Below are positions 1 through 12,179 of a DNA stretch of 64,000 bases, piece by piece. Positions within the stretch are counted from its first letter, which is position 1; the number at the start of each line of letters is the position of its first letter. This DNA is from Ahaetulla prasina. Taxonomy: Eukaryota > Chordata > Lepidosauria > Squamata > Colubridae. The notes beneath the pieces were generated by a model. That model was given only the letters and a program-made list of their open reading frames with translations, ran no database searches and was not told where the DNA came from. The stretch is from contig NC_080540.1 in NCBI RefSeq assembly GCF_028640845.1, positions 230,128,794 through 230,192,793 on the forward strand, written 5' to 3'. The translations under genes and the position numbers were made by a program.

Positions 1-168
1 ATCAGGAGCTCACTCCATTGCTCGGATCTCGAACCCAGACTGTCATTTTTCCAGCTGACAAGCTCAGCATCTTTAACTGCTGGACCATTGTGGTCCCCAC
101 CCCACCCCCGAAAAGACTATTGTGACTGAAAATCGATCTCCAACATTATCAAAGCAAACCATATACAA
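1..168. other. Unassigned DNA at window start
   Basis: No coding or repeat signature was recognised here. The stretch ends with the 8-bp target site (atatacaa, 161-168) of the MITE that follows. Confidence 0.4.
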
Positions 169-298
169 CAGGGGTCCCCAACCTTGGCAACTTTAAGCCT
201 GGAGGACTTCAACTCCCAGAATACCCCAGCCAGCTGGCTGGGGAATTCTGGGAGTTGAAGTCCACCAGGCTTAAAGTTGCCAAGGTTGGGGACCCCTG
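169..298. mobile_element. 130-bp hairpin MITE, hAT type (copy 1)
   Basis: The two halves are near-perfect inverted repeats of about 60 bp, so the element can fold into one long hairpin. It begins CAGGGGTCC and ends GGACCCCTG. It is flanked by identical 8-bp direct repeats (atatacaa) at 161-168 and 299-306. An 8-bp duplication with CAGGG-type ends is the usual hAT signature. It codes for nothing, so it would need a transposase from elsewhere. Two more copies are at 15860-15989 and 29647-29781. Confidence 0.85.
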
Positions 299-306
299 AT
301 ATACAA

Positions 307-651
307 CTAATCACATACACTAAGAAAGTCATTTACCTTAAGCAAATAGTCATAGGGTTTGTTTTTTTCTCAAGAGATACTAATATCCATGTTAGGGATC
401 TATAACGATGACCTAACCTCCAAGATATTCATACACACTTACTGTCCCTGAAGTTTTTCAAATCAAGTGGCGAGCACAACATTTCAGTGGAAGTCTTAAA
501 GAGAGAAACAAACAGAATGTACACACGAGGACACAGATGCTGGACTGTCTGATCTGGTTCCCAGACAGGGTGTTTGTGCTTTGCCAGAATTCCCCGGCTA
601 TAACTGCAAACAGACCCGACCATAGCATATATAGGTGTTTCAATGTGATTA
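307..651. other. Unassigned intronic DNA
   Basis: No recognised repeat or gene. Short open frames here look like chance. By position it would lie in KLF9 intron 1 on the minus strand. Confidence 0.35.
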
Positions 652-1080
652 CAGGTTGTCCTCAATTATCAGCCATTCATTCACAGCAAAAATTTGAAGT
701 TACAATGGCCCTAGAAAAGGAGATTTATGACTGGTCCTTGAAGGTGCAGCCATTACAGTATCCCTATAGTCACATTAGCACAATTTGAGCACTTGGAACC
801 TGGGTGCATTTTATGATGGTCGCAGCTTCCCATGATCACATAATCACCCTTTGCAACCTTCACAGCTGGCTTCCGACAAGCAAAGTCAATGGAGAAGCTG
901 GCAGGAAGTTGCAAGTCTTGGTCATGTGACATCACACTTAATAAACTGGTGATTTGCTTAAATAACCAGAGCAGAAATTGTAACTCAACACGTTCACATC
1001 ACATCTCACATTACAACTATATCACTTAGCAATGAAACTGCTGGTCTTAACTACTGTGCAGTCAGTAAGTGAGGACCACC
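652..1080 (+). mobile_element. TA-flanked MITE, long form (diverged copy)
   Basis: This is an old copy of a roughly 380-bp non-coding element found about twelve times in the window. The ends are related to CAGGTAGTCC...GGACTACCTG and the left end is preceded by TA. The interior keeps family landmarks such as the segment around agcaaagtcaatgg. Divergence is high, so the limits are approximate. Confidence 0.6.
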
Positions 1081-2771
1081 AATAATGGAAAGGCGAATCT
1101 ATTTAAAAGGAATCCTGCATACGGCTGCAGCTTTTGATAAGCTCCGGGGTATGCAGGAGACTTCACTTGCAGCTCGGAATCCCTGTAGCCAAGGATAACC
1201 TATGTGGACCTATATGATCACTTCTACTAAAAATCTCTGGGATAAAAGCTTCATTTTCCTTCAAAAAAAGCCATAATACAAAAGTGGATTATTAGAAATC
1301 CAGGTATTGCACCAGTCATCAAGCTTGAATATAGTCTTTGATTGGAGAACGTTGCCAACTACGTCAAGATATTGATGCTTTTACTCTTGAATGAAGTAGT
1401 AAATGGTGATACAGATACTAATTATTCAGTCTTGAGAATGACTCACTAGTATCCCAATAATGTTCTCATTTAAACTCACTGGGGGGGGAAATAGAAGTTG
1501 TTTTATTAAGCTTGAGTATGGAACATAGGAAAGAATACTGTACCATTTATTCATAAATAAACTGAGCCACATAGCCACTTTGCCATATGAGCTAATGAAG
1601 TAGGAGAGATAGACAGATGCAAACTTATTATCTGTAAGTTTAAGGGAGTGAATCAGAGCGATCAGCTCCCAAACCTGAGCACTTTCTCCCAAAGGGTGTG
1701 TATTCTCAATAGCATAATAATGAAGTCTTCCAAAACAGACAAGAGTCTCATAAAATGTCAAGTGGTTGAGCCCTCTCTCCTCCCGGATCTAACCACAATA
1801 ACATAATGAGATGAAAAATGATCAGGTTTGTTCTGGACTTGGAAAGCTAAACTAAAAAAAAAAAAAAAAGGGGGGGGGGAGAGAGGATAGAAACAAAAAG
1901 AAAGGAACTGAATCCACAGCATTGCTTGAGACAATGAAGGAGAGAAGAGAATCCTGCTAGTTCAACTTGGATAAAACATGAAAAGGGTCAGCCAAGTCTT
2001 GGACCACCTATTGCACAGCAAGAATGAAGCTGTAACTCCAAATCCTTCAGCAGGTCCTTCCTTGAGGTTTCATGTGTCACCAATGGGAGTTATTACATTG
2101 ATTCAGTGATCAACATTTCTGCAGCACTTCATCCATCTGCAGACTATGTTTTTAGTAGCTACTGCAAGCAAGCAGCAAGATGATGCTTCATCTCAAACTA
2201 AGTATCATTAATTTATAAAATGGGAAGACAGTGATTGGTAGTGACTTTTTGAGATTTGTGGGAGATTTCTGTTGGGATTATGATTTCAGTGAAACAATAG
2301 AAGGTTCTGCTTTTCCAGAAGGAGATGGGAGAAAGGGACAGAGTAATGAATTAATTAATTCATATTGATATACATTTAGAGGGAATGTAAAAGTAGAGGG
2401 AAAAGTATCATCCTATTCCTAGCCCTAACCCCAATCCTGACCATAATCCTAACTTGGCAAATATACAGTAGTTATTGCACTTATTCAAAAAACCTCCCAT
2501 CTAACTGTACCTTCAAGCAAATGTTAAAAATTAAAGTGACCTAGATAAATTCATGAACCTAAGACAATATCAAAATGTCCTTTGCAACATACTCTGATGA
2601 TTAAAAAAAAGTCCTCCTTCTGAACTTCTCAAATATACATCCATTAAAATCCAAGTTCTACTCTGATTATGACCGATATCGATGCTAATATCACTGTTAT
2701 CCCAAATATTCCAAGAGAAATAGATGCACTGATAAAGGAGAATATTTGTAGCTCACGAGTTGAAATGAACG
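1081..2771. other. Unassigned intronic DNA with A/G homopolymer tract
   Basis: There is no recognised gene or transposon. An A-run followed by a G-run lies at about 1853-1880. The minus-strand open frame at 1426-1761 resembles nothing known and is probably chance. By position it is KLF9 intron 1. Confidence 0.35.
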
Positions 2772-2911
2772 GTCCTTGGTGTTCTCTGAGCTTCTTGTAG
2801 ACAGTTCATTGCCCAAACTAGGTAACATTATCAGTGCACTGATGATGTTACCCAATTTGGTAATGAAATATCTACAAGAAAACCACCAAGCCCAGCGAGC
2901 ATCAAGGACCC
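2772..2911. repeat. 140-bp palindromic repeat
   Basis: The left arm starts ggtccttggtgttctctgag and the right arm ends with its diverged complement (ending atcaaggacc). The arms are about 70 bp with almost no spacer, so this is another hairpin MITE family. A half copy is seen at about 61155-61243. No clear target duplication was found, so the transposon class is left open. Confidence 0.6.
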
Positions 2912-3819
2912 CTCAGAAATAGATGTCATTAGGAACATCATTCCCCATCCCCGTGGGTGTAAAAATGTAATATGGAAACCATGCTCACCCACAATCCTCT
3001 ATGGACGTCCAAGATTCAGATAAAGGAATTACAGTTTTAGGAACATTTTTGATACGACTAGGAATTCCATAAAATGTATCAACCCAAATTCACTTGATGT
3101 CCCAATTAGCCTGATGGATAGAATTCCAGCTGCACTCGTAGTTCATCTTCTACTAAGAGAAAATAAAGGTAATGAGGAAAGAAGGGACAGTGTAGAAAAA
3201 ACACTGTGATAGAACATTCTGACCAACAGCTCTAGAAAAGGCAGAGGAAATTTTTTAAAAAATGTAGCTATAGGATTATGATTCTGAATAGGAGTAAAAC
3301 ACATTCAAGCCCAAGCCCAAAATACATTTATTTCTCAGTATCAAGATAAACATGGGCTTTAATCAAAATGTGACAGCTGATTTCAGCCACTACTAGTCAC
3401 TTCTACATTACTCAAGGGAGCTGGGGAAAATCATTGACCAAAGAGAGCTATTGCTGCTTTAAACTTGTCTATCTTGTGCTTGCTGTTTGCCTTGAATCTA
3501 TCCTCTTGGCAATGATCCTCACAGATTAAGGACACGTATCCTGGAGGCCTCTAAAAGCAAAGTGGAGAGGCAGAATAAAACATAGCTGTGAACAAAAACA
3601 GGAATGTCCTATGCAGCAGCCATTTTGTCACACAAGCTTAGTGTGTGAGCTTCAGAGCAAGACCATGCTAGAAAGGAGATTTTAAGCCTTTACTGTCCCA
3701 CAACACAACAATCTTATTACAAGTGTATTGGTTTCATTTGTAGTATTTTAATCCCAATGCATGGTAGAAGATTATTTATTATATTTGATCAATTTTTTCC
3801 CCTATCAATCACAAATTCC
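2912..3819. other. Unassigned intronic DNA
   Basis: AT-rich DNA with no recognised gene, splice-bounded exon or transposon. Confidence 0.35.
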
Positions 3820-4075
3820 GCAGTCCCCACCCCCCTCCCGGTAATCTATCCTTAACTTGATCTTTCAGGTCCTCCAACCATGCACCCATTGCCACTTGAT
3901 GCTGTTGTCCTCCTCTCCTCTTTCCTAGAAATTAGATTCTTCTCCAGAGAGATAGGTCTTTCCCAATGTGTCTGAAATAGGATAATTTAACCCTGGTCAT
4001 TTGTGCCTGACTGAGAGGAATTATGTTAGACAGACTGGCAGACATATAAAAAATTACAGGATATTCCTGAGAGCT
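3820..4075 (-). mobile_element. RTE-BovB-like LINE 3' coding fragment
   Basis: Read on the minus strand, the DNA matches the C-terminal region of BovB-type ORF2 (the stretch with the YFGH, SLEK and MRWLDS-like landmarks), but with stops and frameshifts. The same region recurs at 56255-56410, which supports the call. It is a dead fragment without the reverse transcriptase core. Confidence 0.5.
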
Positions 4076-4096
4076 TCCAGTGAGGTTCATGTGAAC

Positions 4097-4580
4097 CAGT
4101 GGTGAAATCTGAACTGGTTTACTACCGGTTCACTGGTTGTGCATGTGCGCTGTGCGCATGCAGTGCGCACCACACCAAATGCAAGGTGCGCGCAGGCAGG
4201 GCACACCAAAAGGAGGCATGGGGTAAGTAGAACAGGGGGTCAGCTATGGCGTACAATCTTTTTTTTTTTACTTTTAAAAGCATTTTTTTACAACTTATTC
4301 AGCCGAATAGGTTGTAAAAAATGCTTTTAAAAGTAAAAAAAAAGGGTCCGATGATAAGGCAGCTCAGCTGTGATCATCAGAGTGCCTTTTTTTACCTTTT
4401 AAAAGCATTTTTGAAAAGAAACGGCAAGCGGGGAAGCAGACAACCTAGCATTGGATGGGCATGGATGGGCATGGGCGGGGGGCCCAGAGATGGGCGAGGG
4501 GCCCAGGGATTTTTGCTTGGTTCTCTGAACCACTCACCGGATCGGCCAATCTGGTTCGAACCAGGAGCATTTCACCCCTG
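4097..4580. mobile_element. hAT-type MITE, 484 bp
   Basis: It starts CAGTGGTGAAAT and ends ATTTCACCCCTG. Exact 8-bp duplications (atgtgaac) lie at 4089-4096 and 4581-4588. The ends also share ACCGGTTC/GAACC-type inverted repeats. The interior holds a separate palindrome of about 70 bp near 4265-4345 and CpG-rich short repeats. It has no transposase. Related copies are at 5172-5352, 52942-53144 and, partially, 54908-55190. Confidence 0.8.
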
Positions 4581-4639
4581 ATGTGAACTAAAGATCCCCA
4601 AAGAAGGGGGACAGTATATGGCAGAGATTGCCAAACAGA

Positions 4640-4868
4640 TTTTATTTATGTATTTATTTATATCCCAACTTTATTGTGGGATATAACTCAAGGCGGTGAA
4701 CATATCCAACACACCTTCCTCCTCCTGTTTTCTGCACAACAACAACCCTGTGAGATGAGTTGTTGTTGTGACTGGCCCAAGGTCACCCAGCTGGCTTTTA
4801 TTCATAAACTCATGGTCTCCCACTTTCCAGCAAGGGGGCCTTAATTACTAGACCAAACCGGCTTTCTT
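4640..4868 (-). mobile_element. tRNA-derived SINE (E type)
   Basis: On the minus strand it runs from a degenerate tRNA-like head (complement of ctagaccaaaccggctttc, right end) through a conserved body containing gggtgaccttgggccagtca to a tail of TTTA/TTTAT units (left end as printed). Polymerase III promoter boxes are presumed in the head but are degraded. A second copy at 5150-5451 is split by a hAT element. Confidence 0.6.
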
Positions 4869-5149
4869 GGCAGAGGTCAGGCAATAGAAGCCTTTCCAGA
4901 CAAAGGAAAGACAGTGAGAATGTGTGTTTGTTTTCTGAACGGTTGCTCCTCATGAGTAGAATGCAGGAACTGAAGTTTTTGGAACTGGTTTTTGGCTGGG
5001 AGTTGAGGGAATTCAATGAAATCCATAGTCTATTATATAGACACAAAGTACAGTCGCCTCATTTCTTAATCACTTTTGGATGTAATTAATTTATAGCTAA
5101 ATACAGATAAGACTCCACTTTATTTTTAATCTCATTTTCACTATTTTTT
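4869..5149. other. Unassigned DNA
   Basis: No recognised feature between two SINE copies. Confidence 0.3.
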
Positions 5150-5451
5150 TAAATAACTCAAGGCAGTGCACCAGCAGTGGGTTTCAATTTCAGCCGCTAC
5201 TGGTTGTGGGCACATGCACACTCACACATGCAATGCTTCTGCACATGCACAGAGACGTCTGGGCGGATGGGTGGAGCCTTCCAGCAGAGCATCCCAGCGC
5301 CACCACTACCGGTTTGCCCAATCCGGGGCGAACCGGTAGCAACCCACCACTGCAGTGAATTTAGCTAATACTCCTTCCTCCTTTTGTTTTCTCCACAACA
5401 GCCAAGGTGAGTTGGGCTGAGAGAGAGTGACTGGGTCAAAATCACCTTCAG
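5150..5451 (-). mobile_element. tRNA-derived SINE (E type) split by a hAT MITE
   Basis: The body is present in two pieces, 5150-5171 and 5353-5451. They join at the same place in the SINE as the intact copy at 4640-4868. The hAT element in between therefore landed after the SINE. Confidence 0.55.
5172..5352. mobile_element. hAT-type MITE nested in a SINE
   Basis: The ends are CAGCAGTGGGTT and AACCCACCACTG, with inner ACCGGTAG-type inverted repeats shared with the 4097-4580 element. The flanks cagtgcac and cagtgaat are an imperfect 8-bp duplication. Confidence 0.6.
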
Positions 5452-5960
5452 TGATTTATAATTCTTTTCAGATTACAAAGGAATAAAGAAAGGAAGGAGT
5501 TTTAAGGATTTATAGTTTTTGTCAAAAAGCTTAACAAGAACCTGATCCAAGAAAGTTTAAAACAGATAAAGGGGACAGTTATTTTAAAAGTTATTTTTAG
5601 TGAAAGTATTTTTAAATAAATTGGGATTAAATTAGACAAATGAACCAGACCTTCATGAGGATATTTTCTGTTTACTATTGAAAAGTGCAGACAATTAGTG
5701 GATTTTGCAAAATAAGAAGAAAAGATAATTTGAGCCAGACTTAACGGGATGGGTAGCTACAGAGATGGGGATATGGACTTTGATGTAGATTGGAACTCTG
5801 GGGTGCCATTAGAAGTAAAATTATTCAAAGCAGTAAAACATTTTTTAAAAAATAGGGGGTGCGAGACAGGTAAGAAACCTTGCCTTTTCTCTCTTTCTTG
5901 TTTGAGACACTTTCCTTTTTGAATTACAATATTACACTGACAACCAAAACAGGTGTGAGA

Positions 5961-6580
5961 ATGGCGGGCAAGAGAGGTTTGCTAGAGCAACTTGTAGAGA
6001 AAAGAATTATACCAGATTTAGTTCAGCAAATGCTTGAGGAATTGGGAAATAAATTAGCAGAATCACTTGATTCTAAACTAACAAACTCATCTGATATCAA
6101 ATTAACATATTTTGAAAAAAGAATGGATAAAAGACTTGTAAAGATTAAAACAGGAGCTTTTAAAAAGTTAAGATGATGGAAACCTCTGTTAAACAATTGT
6201 CTGGAGAGGTAAATCTTAATGACAAAGTGGAAATTTTAGAGAGTAAAATAGAAGTTACAGGAACCTGGAAAGAGAACTAGATAAACTAGTTCTAGACTAT
6301 ACTGACAGCCACTTGGAAGGAATTTTGATTGAGATTTAGAGTAATCCCAGAGAATTTTGATGAAGTTAATTAAACAAAAGATCATTAAAGCCTTGGCAAA
6401 ATTTTCTGGATTGGGAAGAGAAAGACAGAGTCAAAAACTGATAAAATACATAAATTCCAGATTTGTAAGAACAAGGGATGTTTTAGTGCACTTTGTCAAG
6501 AAGACAACAAGATATCAGGTGTTTCAGCAGCATTTTAATACTAGATTGAAGACTGAGAATACAAATATCATGTTCTGAAA
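5961..6580 (+). pseudogene. L1 ORF1 remnant
   Basis: ORF1p is the RNA-binding chaperone of L1 particles. The first 70 codons from ATG 5961 are open (start MAGKRGLLEQ), then the frame stops at 6174-6176. A second open stretch at 6357-6578 probably continues the same protein. The charged, helix-prone composition fits the coiled-coil half. No intact RNA-recognition domain could be recognised. It belongs to the surrounding L1 and has no independent function. Confidence 0.5.
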
Positions 6581-8339
6581 TAAATTCCTGTTAAGAATTT
6601 TATGTAAGGGAGGGTTTGTTTTTTTTTACTGAGAGATTAGATTAAAGCAGAAAAGGGACAAATTGGAATGTGTGATTTTTTTACTTTGGAACAACAGAGG
6701 TCTTGACTGGATTCCATTCAAAAGATGAGGGAACTTTTAGAAAAATAAAATTGGAATCGGAAGAGTTCCAAATGGAGGTATCAAAGGAGATTACATAAAA
6801 AATCCAACAGATGCAATAAGAAATTGAAAGACGTGATACTGATCTCTGATAGATTTTTTTTAAACTTTTGGCTTGATGATGGATCATAAATACTTAATGT
6901 GGAACATAAATGGAGTAAATGCTCCTCAAAAGAGAGAAAAAAATCATTATTTGAAAACAATTAAAAGATATAATTTGTATCAATGTTGTATACATGCTAA
7001 CAAAAATACATAAAATATTTAATTCATAAAAATTTGGATGAATTTATTTTTGCAAAGGAATTGTTTTGCATATAAATCTCCAACTAAAACCAAAATCTGA
7101 ATCGATTAATGGTAGATTTGCTAATGGAACTTAGTTTAGATGGAGCTAGATTTTGATACTGGGAATCGATGTTTCAGATTACTTCATAAGAAACATATGG
7201 AGACTTTTATAGTTTTTTCCTATGAAAATTGGTGGTTGATGAGGGATTGTAATGGAATAATCTCCCTACAAATGGACAGAACCTCTGAAAAAAAAAGGAT
7301 TACTCAACAAATTACCAAAAGTGTTTTGACTTGGTGGACAATTTAGAGCTGGTTCATATATGAAGACAGAAAAATGGCAATTCAAAAGAATTTACTCACA
7401 TTTCTTAAAAACATAGGTCTTTTTCAAGAATAAACATGATTTGGATTTCAAAGGATTTGGCCACTGAGATTTCTAAAATAAAGATATTACCAAAGACTTT
7501 TTTGGATCATAATCCAATTTTGTAATTTTGATTTACAAAAGAAAATCTAATTCTTTTAAATGAAGTCTCAAGAAAAGTTGTTATCTAAAGAAGCAATAAT
7601 GAAATATTGTAAAAAGAAACCAAAATAATTATTAAAAATAATTCAGTTAAGAGCACTGATTTACGAATGGATTGGGTGCAAGTAAAGGTTTTATTAGAGG
7701 TCATAGCAGTGATCTTAAAAGAACAGTCAAGAGAAATCACAACCTATTTTAGATGAAATCAAGAGAAAAGAAGAATTAAAGAATTATCTGGAGAAGACAA
7801 GTATTTTTCAACAAATTAAGTTTCTACAATGGTAATTATCTATGTTAACTGTAAGAGAAATGGGGGGGAAATGAATTATGCAAAACAAAAGAAAATGACT
7901 TTACAAATATACCAGGAAAGTGACTAGCGTAAATTATGAAAAGAAAAAGAAAAGAAAATGGTGTTGAAATTATGAGGGGGAAATATTATATTAATGGACA
8001 ATGAGACTATATAAAAATCATTTCATCAATATTATTGTAATTTGTACAAAGGAAGTGAAATCTCTCTAGAGAAAATAGATGAATATCTAAAGAAACAAAA
8101 TTTACTCAGGACTATAGAATAAAGACAGATTACAAATGGACCTGTAATACTAAGGGAAGTTTCTGAAGCTCTAAAAAAGATTAAACTAGGAAAGATTCCT
8201 GGACCAGACAGATTATCAGGTTCTTATTATAAATATTTTAAGGATGAACTTTTACAACCTTTACAAAACATGATTAACTTTACCCTACAGGGAGGAAGGA
8301 TAGTTGGAAAGAGGTGGATATAACATTAACATCCAAAGG

Positions 8340-10160
8340 ACAAGAAAGCTAAGGCTCACAATGAACAAAGGCTAGCGACAAAAGCAAAAAATAACAAAAA
8401 AAGCTTCTTCCAACATGTTAAAAACAAGAAAAAAGTCAAGGAAACAATTGGCCCATTGCTGGGAGAAAGTGGCAAGAAGATGACAAGCAACAGGGAGAAA
8501 GCAGATCTACTTAACTCATATTTTGCATCTGTCTTTACACAAAAGGAAAAAACAATCCAACCTATCAAAAAGAGCACTACAAAAAACAGATTAGAAACAC
8601 AAGTTAAAATAGGGAAGAAAATGGTAAGTGAACACCTGTCTACCCTAGACAGTTCAAATCACCAGGACCGGATGGATTACACCCCAAGGTTCTGAAGGAA
8701 CTGGCAGACGTGATCTCAGAACCACTGAACTATATCTTTCAAAGATCCTGGAGCACAGGGGAGCTGTGTAGTTCCCATCTTCAAAAAAGGAAAAAAAACA
8801 GATCCAGGAAACTACAGACCTATCAGTCTGACCTCAATACCGGGGAAGATTCTGGAAAAGATAATCAAGCAACGAATCACCGAACACCTAGAAGCAAACA
8901 AAGTAATAACCAAAAGCCAACATGGGTTTGTCAAAAACAGATCATGCCAGACTAATCTTATCGCATTCTTTGACAAAATGACAAAATTAGTAGACCAGAG
9001 GAATGCTGTCGATATAATTTACTTGGACTTCAGTAAAGCATTTGATAAAGTAGACCATAACCTACTACTAGATAAAGTAGAAAAATGTGGGTTAGACAGC
9101 ACCACCACCAGATGGATTCGTAACTGGCTGACCAACCGCACTCAACGTGTAGTCCTCAACGGAACTACATCCACATGGAGGGAAGTATGCAGTGGAGTAC
9201 CCCAAGGCTCTGTTTTAGGCCCAGTACTCTTCAACATCTTCATCAATGACTTGGACGAGGGATAGATGGGGAACTCATCAAATTTGCAGATGACACCAAG
9301 CTGGCAGGAATAGCCAACACTCCAGAAGATAGGCTCAAGTTACAGAAAGATCTTGACAGACTTGCACATTGGGCGCTATCTAACAAAATGAAATTCAACA
9401 GTGAAAAAAGTAAGGTTCTACATTTAGGCCGAAAAAACAAAATGCACCAGTACCGTATATGTGGTACCTTGCTCAATAGTAGTACCTGTGAGAGGGATCT
9501 TGGAGTCCTAGTGGATAACCATTTAGATATGAGCCAGCATTGTGCAGCAGCTGTTAAAAAAGCCAACACAGTTCTGGGCTGCATAAACAGAGGGATAGAA
9601 TCAAGATCACGTGAAGTGTTAGTGCCACTTTATAATGCCTTGGTAAGGCCACACTTGGAATATTGCATCCAGTTTTGGTCGCCACGATGTAAAAAATATG
9701 TTGAGACTCTAGAAAGAGTGCAGAGAAGAGCAACAAAGATGATTAGGGGACTGGAGGCTAAAACATATGAAGAACGGTTGCAGGAACTGGGTATGTCTAG
9801 TTTAACAAAAAGAAGGACTAGGGGAGACATGATAGCTGTGTTCCAATATCTCAGGGGCTGCCACAAAGAAGAGGGAGTCGGGCTGTTCTCCAAAGCACCT
9901 GAGGGTAGAACAAGAAGCAATGGGTGGAAACTGATCAAAGAAAGAAGCAACTTAGAACTAAGGAGAAATTTCCTGACAGTTAGAACAATTAACAAGTGGA
10001 ACGACTTGCCTTCAGAAGTTGTGAATGCTCCAACACTGGAAATTTTTAAGAAAATGTTGGATAACCATCTGACTGAGATGGTGTAGGGTTTCCTGCCTGG
10101 GCAGGGGGTTGGACTAGAAGGCCTCCAAGGTCCCTTCCAACTCTGATGTTATGTTATATG
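8340..10160 (+). mobile_element. CR1 LINE, 5'-truncated, inserted in L1
   Basis: The element covers the 3' part of CR1 ORF2 and the conserved CR1 3' end. Reverse-transcriptase motifs are clear at 8978-9265: a [11 protein letters not shown] stretch, then [20 protein letters not shown]. The frame then shifts, and 9388-10086 encodes 232 open residues of the ORF2 C-terminus (ending near TEMV). The 3' end (10080-10160) has the family's ggcagggggttggactagaa block and ends in ATGTTATGTTAT repeats. L1 sequence resumes on both sides, so CR1 is the younger element. At least one frameshift and several stops make it inactive. Confidence 0.85.
9388..10086 (+). pseudogene. CR1 ORF2 C-terminal region
   Basis: This 232-codon open stretch is the post-catalytic thumb/C-terminal part of a CR1 reverse transcriptase. 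It contains the typical NSEKSKVLHLGRKN, HLEYCIQFWSP and RRATKMIRGLE-like segments. The catalytic core lies just upstream in another frame, so the protein is broken. The long open frame suggests that the insertion is younger than the surrounding L1. Confidence 0.75.
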
Positions 10161-12179
10161 ACTTTAACAAGACATTATGGACTATTTAACAATAACTACT
10201 GTACAAGTTGTTCACAACAATCGTGACTGACAGACGAAAAATATTTCTGCAAGAATATATTCATAAGGAACATTGTGGGTTTTACCATAAAAAAAAAAGG
10301 ACAATGTCGAAATGTATTAGACATTTTGGAATACTTGGAACAACATAATTAAAACATGCCACTGATGATCTAAGAAACAGAAAAGGCCTTTGACAATCTG
10401 AATGGGGCTTTCTTGTTTAAGATTATAGAAGGTATAAATTTTGGAAAGAACTTCATAAAACAAAGATAAGACCAATCTACACTTCAGAGAAAACAAAAAT
10501 AATTGTTAAAAGAGATTTAACAAAATGCTGTGAGATATAACAATGAATAGGGATGGCCTCTCCTCCTTTTGTGGAAGTAAAAATTTTAAAAGAAACTTTT
10601 TAATTTAAGGGCTGTTGCAAATGAACTAGTATTGGTTCTGGAAATTCTTTTAAAGGGAATAGAAATGGGCAAATTGAAAACATTTTGTGCATTGGGAGCC
10701 TTTAATGTTAATAAACAGAAGATTATTTGGATATCATAAAGACAAATATGAAATGCATGTTATTTTAAAATAATTATGTTAAGATATAGAATGAAGTTAA
10801 AATACATGTTAAGATGGGATAAAATTGCCATTGCTGGGAACAACTTTTGGGATGATAATGAATGTCTCACCTAGACTGATGGTTTTATTTTAGATAATAC
10901 CTGTTTTGACAAGTAATTTAAAGAGTTTCAGAATACATCTAAATCTGTGCAGCAGGGAAAAAAATCTGCTAAGTTTTTACTGTTTAATTTCCATTGTGAA
11001 ATATAAAGTGTTACAAGATGCAAAGGATACTCTCAGCTCAACCTTCCTTCACAGGTTGTTATTGTGGGAAACTAGGAGGAAGAAGTATTATGATGTATAT
11101 CCACACTAGGAGTTATTTATTAAAAATAATAAAGTCAAGATGGATGGATGCATGGATGGATCGATGGAAGGAAGACTGCATTTGCCTGATTTGAAATTCT
11201 ATTTTGCAGTTTCGTTTGGGTGCTATAGAGAAACAGAAGCTTTTGGGAGATTTGAGTGGCATAGATATTTGTGATATAACAAGTCAAGGTCAGTGTAGAT
11301 TTTAAAAAAATATGTTAGACATTCCATATTGAGAATATAGAATAGATACAAACCCATGTTGTGCCTGAAAATACCTCAGAGGCTCTTAGGGCAAGAAGCA
11401 TTTCACAGAGGAGAAATAATAAGCAAACACAAATGGCCAACTTATCATGAGATATTGGAATTTTATCAAGGGGAATATAAAATAAAATCAAGGGTAAAAC
11501 TAGTGACAGAGAAATATAAGTATCAATGATTCTCTTATTTATAATTATTAGATTTAAACTAGATAAAATAATGTATGGATTTGAACTTTCTGAGTGTCGA
11601 ATAGAATTGTAAAGAAATGATGAATATGTAATTGCTAAAAATGTATAGGTTGTTCTTGAAATCTGAAAGAGGAGAACAACATGTGAAAGATTATATGATA
11701 AAGTGGGATAAAAATTTTGGTTGTAATATGGTGATGAAAAAAGGAGGGAAATATGTGGCTTATACGTTAAGATTCACAGGATCTTAACATTACTATACAT
11801 TGCATAGACTTTTCCGTTGGGACTGGTAGATAAACAGTTGGAAAAAATTCATGGATTTTATTTTTGTATATGATAACTGCAGCAAGATTATTTTATGTGC
11901 AGAGATGGAAAGATTCGGCACGGCACACAATGGAAGAATGATTGTTGAAAACGATGAAACTTGCTGAGATGGCTGAATTGACTTTTTTGATCAGAGAAAA
12001 GACAATATCTACATTTATTGCTGACTGGAAACCATATTAAACAGAAAACAATGAACTTCATGATTTATGGTTTTGATGATTAAACAGAATAGATTATAGA
12101 AAGAGAGTTATGCTATAACTATATAGTAAGAGCTAATATATATGGTAACTGCTATAAAAATAATCAGAAACTTTGTATC

